NCBI RefSeq assembly: GCF_019175285.1
Contig: NC_056523.1
Coordinates: 182,507,732-182,571,731 of the forward strand
Length of the DNA: 64,000 nucleotides
Reading direction: 5' to 3'
DNA from: Sceloporus undulatus
Taxonomy: Eukaryota; Chordata; Lepidosauria; Squamata; Phrynosomatidae
Below, piece after piece: positions 45,534-54,705 of this stretch. The notes under the pieces are model-generated. The model worked only from the letters and a program-made list of their open reading frames with translations. It was not told the DNA's origin and did not search any database. The number at the start of each line of letters is the position of its first letter. Position 1 is the stretch's first letter. Made by a program: the position numbers and the translations under genes.

Positions 45534-48500
45534 CCTTTATTTAAGAAGCGCTGTAAATTTACACAGCGCTGTACATGCAATCTTTTTAATTAGACGGTTC
45601 CCTGCCTTCAGGCTTACAATCTAAAAAGACATGACACAGAAGGAGAAAGGAGTGGTGGAGGGAAAGGGTAAGAGGTCCAGCAGTTCCTCTCTACCTCCGA
45701 GGCCTGGACCAAGGCAGATGGACTGGAGGGAGGGCTTGGCTTCAAAATGGAAGGTTAATCTTCATCCAGGAAAAATACATACTCTCAAGTAGGATAATAC
45801 ATATACAATACATAGCAATACAGGAAATGGTTCGATAAACAGGCACCAAAAGAACATCAAATAGTAAGCGACAATTATGCAATGCCTGGGAAGGCGTCTC
45901 TGAACAGGATGGTTTTCAACTCTGTTTTGAAGCTGGTTAAAGAAGTGATGGCTCTTGCTTGTGGGGGAAGAAGGTTCCAGGAGTGATGGGCAGGGAGTGA
46001 AAAGGGGCAAATCCGAGATGGGGCAGAGGAAATCCTGGGCTGGGATAGCAGACCTTGACTACCAGAACGGAGGGCCCGAGTGAGAAGGTGAGGAGAAAGA
46101 AGGCCTGATAAGTAAGGAGGGGCCAGTCCATGGAGGGCTTTAAATGACGACAGCAGGAGCTTATTTAACACCCAGAAAGATTACCACACAAGATTAGCAG
46201 TCTACTAATACAGGGAGGGGCAACTGTGGTGGGGGGCAATTTTGACCCACACCTGTAGTGTGCTCCATTTTTTGGTTAAAAACCACTGAAAATTGCAAAT
46301 GGGTGTGATTTCTGGCTTCAGGGTCAGGGAAGAGGTTGTGCATTTTAACCCCAGCCATCATTCCTGGGAGTCTGACTCTTCAGGCACTCTTTTGCCATCA
46401 GAAATTAGGAAAGGCATGGGGGATTGTGGGTGATTTAAAGAAAAGGAGTTTGTCTTCTGTGACTTCTCCACCCCGTCCCAGTATCTTTGTCTATGGATCC
46501 TCCTATTGCATGCATACCATGATTAGAAGATGACTCTTTTGAGGAAGATGGTGGACCTAGGAACCAAAAGATGCAAAATATAAGCAGCAACCATGAGATT
46601 AATGATCCAAGATTGGAGAGACAAATACCTACCATTGATCTTCTAGTGTTCCAAGGACCTTACTTATCTGTCTATAAAATTAATTTCTATCACACATCTT
46701 CAGCTCTTTTTAATTTGCCCCTCTTCTTTTTTCCTTATTTTTGTATTGCCATCAAAACATTAATTTAAAAAGTTTTATCTCATATACATACCTCCATGAG
46801 AAGATGATTCTTCAGCAGAAGATGGGGAACCTAGAAGGAAGTAATCAAACTATTTAAAAAGTTAAAACAGATAAACATGTCTTTCAAAATCTAGCAGATC
46901 CAGAGTAATCTATTACCCATCTTTTTCATCATCATGAAACATCTGCATAACAAAAAGGGTTGTTACCAGCTATAATTATTCAAGATTACCAAAGCCTTTT
47001 GTTTGATCAGATTCTTTTTTGATTGACACAAGGAGGGGCCAACTGTATTAATGTGTGCATCTCTGCAGTAGGCCACAGTCAACCAATTTCAATCAAAGAT
47101 CACCTGAAAATTGTGACTCAAAGTAATTTCTGTAGTGAGTTCCATGTTTTGGAGAGAGCGTATCTCAGTGTTTCTAGCATTTTCTCAATAAGCCGTACTC
47201 AACCATTTTCAACCATTTTATTGTCACTAGAAATTATGCAGCACAGGGGATTTGGACTGAAAAACAGACGGGCTGGAGACTGAATACAGCCTTCACTTTT
47301 CTCCACATCATTTGAAAATATCTATGTTCAGGGATCTTGATTTTGCATTCTTACCATCATGAGAAGGTGATTCTGTTGGAGAAGAGGTTGGACCTAAGAA
47401 TCAAAATATTTTAAAAAGTTAACTGGAAGTCTGAGATTCAGGTACTGTCTTCATGGACCAAAATAAAATGTCTTCGTATGAACTGTCTGGAAGACTGCCT
47501 AGTTGAGCACGAGACCAGCCATATACCCCTTTAAGCATTTTTAAACTCAACGTTTTTATGGATCTTCCTGGAAGATCCAGAGCCCTCCATTGTGATGCCG
47601 GGTGGCTGTTTACAATGCATCCTCTCTGCTGCTTGGCACTGCTGCCATGGTGCCAAATCACTTTGAGGTCAGAATAAGGTGCCCAGCCATGCAGATCATG
47701 GGTGCCTTATTCTGACCTCAGAGCAAGTGAGTCATCATGGTGGCAACAGAATTGGATGGCACAATGGGATGCACATGCGAACAGGTGTCCAGACTTGTGA
47801 TGGATGGCTCCAGGTAACAGAAGGTGTCAGGGCAGCTCCAGGATCAGAATGCAATGGGCTGCTCCTGGAGTATTCTGGCCTGTGTGGACCTGGCCCCACA
47901 CTCCAAGTTTGGAAAGACAAATATTTAGCTTCTATCATTCAGTGGTCAGAGCATTTCACTGTTTTTACTATATGTGAATGTGCATCCAATCCCCCTTTTA
48001 CTTTTTCCCTCTTCTTTTCTTTATTTTTACCCAGATTTTTTATTTATCTATTATCAATTAAAATTGTAAATGAAAAAGATTTGTCTCACAATTCTCTCAA
48101 CAAAAGAGGATGACTTTTGAGCAGAAAAGGTTGAACCTCAGGAGAATTAATTAAAAGTAAACATATCCAGATTGTTACTGAAACAAAATCTTTCAGCATC
48201 ATGAAACAGCAGCAGGAACAAAATGAGCCTTTACCACCATGGCTGCAGATGCAATGCAGAAATAATGCAGTTTGACACCACTTTAAGAAGGCTTGTACAC
48301 TGCTATTGTACAATGCTATGGAATTCTGGGGTTTGTAGTTTTGTGTGATATTTAGCCTTCTCTGTCACAGAGCTCTGGTGCCACAACAAACTATAAATTC
48401 CACGATTCCATAACACTGAGCCATGGCAGTTAAAGGGGTTGTTCAAATGAGCCAAATGGCCCAGGTTCCCCTTGGCCTCATGTCATCTATTTTAGATAAC

Positions 48501-51500
48501 AAAGACCGAACCCCCTGTGGCAGGATCAGGCCTGATCCCTCTAGTATAGATGCAGACCTGGAGGATTGTAAAGACCTTTAACCCCAGGGTAAAACAGCCC
48601 TCCTTTTTTTCTTTTTCTAAGAAACTCCATGATAAAACTGGGATGTACTGACAACCCCCCATCACTCCTTACCTCATCGAACCTTCTGAGAAGGCCCCTG
48701 CAGCCACCAATCTGATGCACAATGTTTCTGCATCAGATGGGGAAACTGGGGGACTTCTCAGAAGGCTTGTACATTGGCAAGATAAGGAGCAGCCCTAGCT
48801 CCTGGGTTAGAGTAGGGATGAGTGTGTGAACAGCCACTCATTCCTGCGTCAACCCAGGGACTAATGCAGGTGTGCACAGGAGGCAGGATACAATGCACTC
48901 AGCCAGTATTATCCTGCCTGGTCTGCTGAGGCCCAAAGTGGTGACAGACTGGATTATTTCTGCAGTGCAGGTGCAGCCCATGTATTAGCCAAATCTTTTC
49001 TTTGTTCTAAGCAATGGGTGGGCAGTTATAGCAGAGCAAAAAGATTTTGACCCTCTTGCGGTAAGCCATATTGCTCAACTGATAACTGTTTGCAACCTTT
49101 TCCATTCCCTTTCTAATATCTGTGTCCATGGCTCTTGTGGTTGCATGCATACCATCATGAGAAGGCAACTAAAAGGAAGCAATAAGTAATTTTATCAGTT
49201 TTCTGCCTGCTGCAAGAAAGTAATCAAAACTGCAGTTTTCAAAGATGATTTGCAGTTAGGGACTTGTTCTGTTCAAAATCTGCATGTGGTTGTTTTCCCC
49301 AGAAAACGGGGTTTCCCCCCCCCTCTCTCTACAGGAAACAGACTTTTTTACACATACAATAACATTTCAACACAGTAGAGGCTGTTTCCTGTGATGAAAA
49401 GTTTGTTTTCTGTGGAAAACAGCCATGTGTGAGTTTTGCAAAGAATAAGTCCTGAACAGTGTAGATTTTCATCAGTCCTGTATTCTTCTCATCAGGGTTT
49501 CCATATATTTTGTAAACATTTTCAAGCATTCTTCCCCCCCCCCCCCACCCGCCCGCTAGTATAACTCCATTTTTATTACAATTCCTTTTCCTCTTCTCTT
49601 TTACATTAAAAAAAAATGATCTTGCATACATACCACCACCAGAAGAAGATTTTTCAGTAGGAGAGGAAGAATCCTCATTACCTATAGTGGAGGGCAGTGT
49701 GGAATAGAAACTTAATATAGAAGTTAGCATGAAGTTTGATTCGGATCATTATTCAAGCAAAAATTTGCACCCTCATTAAACATTGGCAGAAGCAAAAAGT
49801 GGGTATCATCTTCAATAATTTTCTTATATCAGCACTAATGTTGGTGGGGAATTTTTAATATCATACTATCACCATCCTTTGACTTTTGAGATTTATCTTT
49901 TGTATGCTCCCATTAGCCAGAAAGAAGCCAGGCATGCAAATACCAGGACCGGGACTTCCAAGGCTTATTTGCCTTAAGACCTCAGAAAGGCTTCAAACTT
50001 TGCAACCTTTGGCCAGAGTTCCTCCTCTCGACTGTTACAGTGAGGTGGAGCACACATGCCTGGTTATGAGACATACTCCTATAACTTGCTACAGTCCAGG
50101 CAATCCCTGTTGAGGAAGACGCTCATCTTATACTTCTCCCTTAAGCCTCAAACTTCAACATAGAAGAACATTCTAAGCATGACCCAATGTCTGCCTCCTT
50201 TCCTTTCCTTTCCTTTCCTTTGCAGAACCTAAATGACAAGTGCCCAAACATGTTCTTACTTGCTTGCCAATAATGTACATATAGCCCATCCCCATGTACA
50301 TGCATTCAACTGCCAGGACAAGGGAAAATCATCTACTTAGTCCTTACTCTCACTGGGCCCTTCTGAAGAGAGGAGCTAGGCAAGCCTAACTAGAAGCAGC
50401 CAGTCACAACCTTCAGAATGCTATGGGAAGGATTGTATGGAGGAAAATGTAAAAATCTGAGGGTTGTTTGTGAAACAGTCAGATAGGATCACATGGAAAT
50501 AGAGAAAGGGACAGAGGTAGATAGAAATTGTTTAATTCTCAAGAGTAATAAATGAGTTAGGGCCAGTTAGGAATAGATGAACTGGTAACATCTGAATAGG
50601 GTTTTGGTTTGATGAGAAATAAGAGTGTGGAAAGCAGTGGCTGTTTTAAACTGACTTGTTATCTGTATTTTGTACTGTGTATGAAGCCAGCAGAAGGCTA
50701 TATGTTTAACTTACTAGTTATACAATAAATCTGTACTGGTTTTATGTTCTACATTTCTATCTGTATATCTTTGTTTAAGAATGCATTAGTGCTCTGAAGT
50801 CGCTAATGAACACAGCCACTAGTTCATTTTAAGTGTCACCTTGAGGCCCAAGAACCAAACCTTTTGCCTTTTCCCTGCTTCATATTTCCAAGATGTTTCT
50901 GACATACATATTACGTTTGCTATTTGAATGTCCCTCCATCTTGGATGCAAGGGCTAATGCAGTGAACAAACTTCAAAAGGAGTCTAGAAACACATTTTTC
51001 ACTTTGAGAATGACACAGTGCTGTGAGGTGAGGTACAGGATCAACTACGCCTCAGCTAAATCACCTCCTTATCTGTATCTGGAAAAATCTCCATATCTAT
51101 ATACTGGCTGATGCCAAGGGCAAATCTACTGCTCTCTGAACCTCAGTCCACAACTCCACCAGAATTGGTTCTGTTTCTCTGTTGGTAGAGGGAGCAAGGT
51201 GCTTAAACTGCTCATCTATTTGTGGAACACAGCACTGGAAATTCTGTGGTTTGAATCTGAGATGTGAAAAGCCATGAATGGGATGTTACGCAGTGGACAG
51301 CAGAGTGTAAGGCCCCAGACCACCCTCATAGTCCTGGCTGACTTGGACATCAGAGAACTGATGACATCCACCACATTGACCATGCAACATATACTAGCCC
51401 TGTACTCTGCCCCTAAAGCTTGCAAATAGCAACAATAAACTATCCAGAGAGCATGCTTTGTTTTTCATGCTCATCCTATACCTGAGGGTCCACTCCTAAA

Positions 51501-52611
51501 AAGTAACTCCACAAAATCCATGGCCAGAAACAACCACGAGCTTGTTTGTCTCACTGACATGCACTCACCGGAGCCTGATTCTTCCACACTATTGGTTTCA
51601 GATGTATTGTTGTCCTCCAAATTTCCCACTCCATTTATCGAAACCTCAACTGGAATATTAATGTCAACTGTCTTTGATGTCTCTGGTGGACTTGCCAGAT
51701 TCTCTAGGATGGAAAAAAACAAGTACAAATTTAGGGAGATCCTGGGTAATCTAGCCCTACTAGTTTTCCTTACTAGTACTGTTTGATGTATGATCTAGGC
51801 AATCCTTTGTGGTTTATCTTTTCCCTATGCTTGAAAGAATGGCTCCCAAAGCTAGTTTCCAGTCATTTCCCAAATGATTATGGGAGGGCTAGTGGCTTGA
51901 CAGCAGGATGCTTGCCTTTTGATTCCTCTTGTCCTTTCTCGATCCCTCTGTTTCTCATAAGATAACACCAGGGCAGGAGTGGAGGGACAGACCAAACAAT
52001 GACAATCTGGGGCTTCTTGCCCTGGGTCTGCTAATATACTGGGGAGGAGGTGCGCTGGTAGGAGCAATGCTTGTAGGTATCATTAAAATATAGGCCTTAT
52101 TGGCCTGTAGGACTCACTAGTTCTTAAAAGCATGGTCAGTCGGGACAACACTAAAGAAATATCCTCACACACATATGGTCATGCCTATACCATGGCCCCA
52201 GTGGGAAATTCTATGAATGCCACTTTTACAGCCACCACAGCGTTACTGCCACTACTCAGATTCCATAGTGGCATATCTCCTCTGATCCTGTTATTCTGCT
52301 GCTGACGCATAGATGTGGCATGCAAACTACTCCTACTTTAGTCCTTTTCTGAGCACCAAGCAACAGTGAAGGAGATGTTCAATGAATACATACAACAAAT
52401 GATATTGTGCCAAATACTGGGATGTTACTCTTCATTGTCACTGAAAAACAGGAAGGGACAGACTGAAAATGTCAAGTTTCAGTCCTATTACCATTAGAAA
52501 TGAATTTGTCTTAAAGAAGAAGCAAGCAGGGAAGAACAGGAAGTGCTGCTTACCTCCAGACATCAAGATACAGGCAACACCTGCCAGCACCAAGAGGCAC
52601 TGTGTCTTCAT
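38104..52611 (-). CDS. gene E: secreted repeat protein built from tandem 39-base exons
   Basis: Minus-strand coding exons are 52611-52554 (leader MKTQCLLVLAGVACILMSGG), 51703-51569 (45 codons, contains NNTSETNS with N-glycosylation sequons), 49681-49634 (16 codons), nine 39-base exons (47393-47355, 46830-46792, 46556-46518, 45424-45386, 44296-44258, 43060-43022, 41245-41207, 40869-40831, 39186-39148) and a last exon 38261-38104. All borders are AG/GT and every intron is phase 1; the sum is 250 codons with the stop. Each repeat exon codes 13 residues such as SPSSAEESSSHGG or PTSSTKEPPSHDG, rich in Ser, Pro, Glu and His, with S-x-E words (possible Fam20C-type phosphorylation) and mucin-like O-glycosylation potential. 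The last exon reads DCEQTKRDNECADYVNKMLN and on through DIVVILNNWQLLDKL, a predicted amphipathic helix with two Cys. It is kin to genes A-C by leader, phase, exon size and C-terminal words. A mucin-like gland secretion is inference. Transcripts may use fewer exons. Confidence 0.75.
38620..39000. mobile_element. MITE-like block in gene E last intron
   Basis: Design similar to 6400-6770 and 41290-41640, with inverted words such as GGCCGTGGCAACTACACGCC and GCTGGCACAAAGTG. Frames across it are considered chance. Confidence 0.4.
39381..39959. mobile_element. hAT-type non-autonomous transposon with assembly gap
   Basis: Ends CAGGGGTAGGCAACCTGCGG and AAAAAGGTTGCCTACCCCTG are inverted repeats, and AGTTAACT is duplicated on both sides (39373-39380 and 39960-39967), an 8-bp target site typical of hAT. 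The inside has a 100-N gap (39539-39638) flanked by a repeated phrase (GAGCGTGGGGCCTTTGGCC) and a piece of the 19549-20090 family at 39720-39850. Confidence 0.9.
40216..40546. mobile_element. Tigger-like MITE in gene E intron
   Basis: CTGTCAGCCCTCCATATTTG at the left, GTGGAGGGCCCACTG at the right, TA on both sides (40214-40215, 40547-40548). Confidence 0.8.
41290..41645. mobile_element. MITE-like block in gene E intron
   Basis: Begins AGAGAGCCATATGTGGGGG, with CAGATCAGGGGCACAGCAAC and a GCCACTAGAATACTGAAAAG half; resembles 6400-6770. No gene. Confidence 0.45.
41702..42007. mobile_element. MITE, one partial and one full copy
   Basis: GGCTGCATCCACATTGCAG at 41701 and GGCTGCATCTGAACTGCAG at 41812 head two copies in tandem; the second closes with TTTATTTCTGCAGTGTGGATGCAG at about 42005. 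Confidence 0.8.
42285..42510 (+). mobile_element. CR1 LINE 3' end
   Basis: TTAGGAGGAACTTCCTGACAG, GACAGTGGAACACACTCCCTCGG, CTTTAAACAGAGGCTGGATGG and the terminal CCAACTCTATGATTCTATGAT are classical CR1 3' sequence. Confidence 0.95.
43100..44030 (-). repeat. intra-gene duplicated block, pair with 49175-49890
   Basis: Both intervals share AGCAATAAGTAATTTTA, the GTACAGGAAACAGACTTTT block, the exon remnant or exon, and AGCATTATTCAAGCAAAAA with AATTTTTAATA beyond. This shows that gene E grew by duplicating exon plus intron segments. Confidence 0.6.
43784..43813 (-). pseudogene. decayed repeat exon of gene E
   Basis: A 30-base remnant between ATTATATTCAG and a weak GTTTTAAGT, reading SSMEYSSSDG. 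The usual CCTAG acceptor is lost. The frame would be kept if it were spliced in, so a minor use is not excluded. Confidence 0.5.
44555..44775. mobile_element. inverted-repeat MITE in gene E intron
   Basis: TTACTGCACTACATTCTTATAG faces ATCGTAAGAGTATAATGCAGTAA, and CATTCTGGGACTTGTAG faces CTGCAAATCCCAGAATG. Confidence 0.8.
45495..46185 (-). mobile_element. L2-type LINE 3' part
   Basis: Minus-strand frame LLLSSFKALHGLAPPYLSGL, then HHSWNLLPPQARAITSLTSF and KTELKTILF, is the common C-terminus of L2-like LINEs. The 3' end has GCGCTGTGTAAATTTACAGC and a TAA run (45497-45533). Confidence 0.85.
47420..48000. mobile_element. probable MITE in gene E intron
   Basis: GAGGTCAGAATAAGGTGCCC at 47667 faces GGGTGCCTTATTCTGACCTC at 47700-47719, a hairpin centre. 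Outer halves are diffuse. Confidence 0.4.
48098..48136 (-). pseudogene. dead repeat exon of gene E (no splice donor)
   Basis: Thirty-nine bases after CTCCTGAG on the minus strand read STFSAQKSSSFV, a clear relative of SPSSAEESSSHG. The bases that follow are AG rather than GT, so the donor is gone. Length is unchanged. Confidence 0.6.
48242..48445. mobile_element. MITE, same family as 41811-42007
   Basis: GGCTGCAGATGCAATGCAG and GACACCACTTTAAG at the left, TAACACTGAGCCATGGCAG at the right. Confidence 0.65.
49153..49168 (-). pseudogene. truncated repeat exon of gene E
   Basis: Only the last 16 bases (TTGCCTTCTCATGATG) with a good GTATGCATG donor remain; upstream sequence is a block also found at 43.3 kb. 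Splicing it in would shift the frame. Confidence 0.55.
50170..50860. other. intron 2 of gene E, possible LTR remnant, low certainty
   Basis: Contains a CCTTT run (50203-50221) and an AATAAA followed by a T/G-rich stretch (50725-50780) that could be the R-U5 part of an old LTR. No coding part or target duplication was found; otherwise plain intron. Confidence 0.2.
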
Positions 52612-52687
52612 TATACTGGAAATCTGACCGTTATTCAGAAGCTTCTTGACAGTGGTGTGTGAGAAGAAGTGAACTGAAGGCCAGCTC

Positions 52688-52800
52688 TCTTGCCTTATGA
52701 AGGCAACAAGACCTAGTCAGCAAATCTGGCACATTTTGGTTGAGAAGGATTAGCAGTATTGGTAATTACACAGGGAGCAATCAAAAGGTACACAACAAAT
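52688..52800 (-). promoter_or_regulatory. promoter region of gene E
   Basis: On the minus strand a diverged form of the family block: AATACTGCTAATCCTTCTCAACC, then AAATGTGCCAGATT, then CTTCATAAGG as the TATA-like box at 52702-52692, some 80-90 bases before the ATG. Confidence 0.55.
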
Positions 52801-53109
52801 AAAATTGTTTGTGATGCTATGTGCATGAAATAGTATTGGATTGAAAGGCAGCTTTTCTTGGCTTAGGATGATGTATGCCACCACGAGTTCCTATACTTCT
52901 TTTATTTATGAGATGATTTATACCATTTATTCTGAGTGCAATTTGTTGACCCTTCTGGTAGCACTCCATTCTGTGCACTCTATGGTTTTATGCTCTGGCT
53001 TCATTGGAATGGGAATGCACAGGGATACTCTCAGATCACCTGATGTTCTGCTTGTACCTAATGAGAATCTCTGATCATCTGAAGCTCTTCTCTGTTGCTT
53101 TGGAAAGGG

Positions 53110-53275
53110 GCATGGCCTTGCTAGAGGGTCTGGCACATTGTGAGCATATGAAATTAACAGATTTAATTAAGCAAAACATCAAATAAGTAATATTGAAAGA
53201 CAAACAAGGGAGAATGGGTGTAAGGCTAAATGCACCAAGACATTCCTGGAATTAAAGGCCAAGTATCAGGGATCA
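53110..53275 (-). promoter_or_regulatory. orphan promoter block (F)
   Basis: Minus strand: ACTTGGCCTTTAATTCCAGG, GTTTGTCTTTCAATATTAC, GCTTAATTAAATCTG and CACAATGTGCCAGACCC, in the order of the family block. No leader exon follows before gene E. It is a second remnant, about 0.5 kb upstream of gene E. Confidence 0.55.
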
Positions 53276-53526
53276 CAGCCCATCATGGACACAACAGCCA
53301 AAACTAATCCATAGTTCCAACTGCTACAGGATAGTATCTTGGCATGTCTTTCTATACGGCTGTTTTTAGCTAGCCTCATTGGTTTAGCTTGTTGTTTTTA
53401 ATTTTTATGAGGAATTTTTTATTGTTTCAAATCAATCCTCAGTTTAAATTGAAAATCTTTAACAATGATATATACAGTCAGATGTTTGTAGGCGTGTCTG
53501 AGTATGGTGAATTTGCTTGACAAGAG

Positions 53527-53527
<1 letters not shown>

Positions 53528-53580
<53 letters not shown>
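53528..53580. repeat. GATA then GA microsatellite
   Basis: About five GATA units pass into a GA run. Confidence 0.95.
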
Positions 53581-53581
<1 letters not shown>

Positions 53582-54464
53582 TCCTGTTTCATCTTGGATA
53601 ATTAACTATGGGATGAGGGAGACTTTCAGACACTTATAGTGCAATTTGATGCATGTCTCCTCAAAGAAAATCCCCATAAATTCAATTAGACTTTGTCTCA
53701 GGTAAGCAGATATAAGACTGCAGTGAACTCAGTGAATAATATAGAGCTGTCTAGAGACTGTCACAGGCTCACACCTGTTGTTTCTCACCTCGATCCATGG
53801 GAAGAGGCTGGTAAGAAATTGTTGTTGTTGTTGTTGTTGCTGTTGTCCTGGCCTGGGTCCCAACCCAGATCAGTTCCTGGACTGGCACAGGAAAGAGTGG
53901 GTGTTTACGTGTTCACCCACCCTATGCCCCAGACCCATACATCTGTGCACCCCTTACCTTACTCAACTGTTGCCACTAGTGAGAAATCCCCAGTCATCTC
54001 ACCTGACAGGGAAACAGGGAGCCTAGTCATGTGGCTGTAGCCAGGCACCACGTTTCTATGCCAGACACAGCAACTGAAAGCTTCTCAGTAGCAGCAATGG
54101 CTGAGTAACTTAAGGGGCTTGTCAGAATGTCTGTTCTGCTGGGGTTTGTTGCAGAACTGCTATAAAACTCCACAGGAAATGGTGGGTAATTTAGACCCAC
54201 ATTAAGGACCCATTTCCCCCAGGATTGAGCCGAATCCACCAATCCATGTCCCCTCTGCCAGATCTGAGCCCAATCCTGGCCTGGGGCTAAAGCCTGTCAT
54301 CCAAACAAGACAATACAAAGCCAGGGGCAGCACGGGCCTTTTGGCCCCTGCAGACAGCCCCAGAGTGACCTCTATACTGGACAAGTGGCTGTACTAAACA
54401 GTCAGTTCAGTGTGGTAAGGATGATCAGTCCTCACTTTTAGTTCTTAAATGAAAGCAAGCAGAC

Positions 54465-54705
54465 TTTGGTCTGCTACAGACTGCCAAAATAAAGCTGCTT
54501 CGGTTCTCTTTGGAGGTATGTTGTTTAAATGATGCACGCATCCGAAGAATCCGGAAGCTGCACCAAAGCTGCACTCCAGTGCTTAGGAATGGAGTGTGGC
54601 TTTGGCGCGACCTCCGGACTCTTAGGACCCATGCATCATTTAAACAGCATACCTCCAAAGAGACCCGAAGCAGTTTTATTTTGGCAGTCTGTAACAGGCC
54701 ATAGT
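54465..54705. mobile_element. palindromic MITE, pair with 36690-36950
   Basis: Same halves as the 36.7-kb copy (ACTGCCAAAATAAAGCTGC and GTTTTATTTTGGCAGTCTG) and the same loop with GTGTGGCTTTGGCGCGACC. The two copies are very alike, suggesting recent spread. Confidence 0.8.

Larger units (their letters stand above)
39148..47393 (-). repeat. tandem array of symmetric 39-base exons in gene E
   Basis: Nine intact exons are spaced 0.25 to 1.8 kb apart. Two flavours are mixed: one with a CTTAG/CCTAG acceptor and PTSS/PASS start (TKEPPSHDG type), the other starting SPSS/SASS (AEESSSHGG type), mostly with GTATGTAT donors. Being phase 1 at both ends and 39 bases long, any can be skipped or duplicated without frame change. 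Exon 2 of genes A-C has the same length and phase and a similar composition. Confidence 0.8.

Noticed and set aside
45762-46171. Host protein with FKALHGLAPPYL
   Set aside because: This is the standard L2-type LINE C-terminus with its 3' end and TAA tail.
5553-52611. Assignment of the peptide family to the SCPP (enamel/milk/saliva) genes
   Set aside because: SCPP introns are phase 0; all introns here are phase 1.
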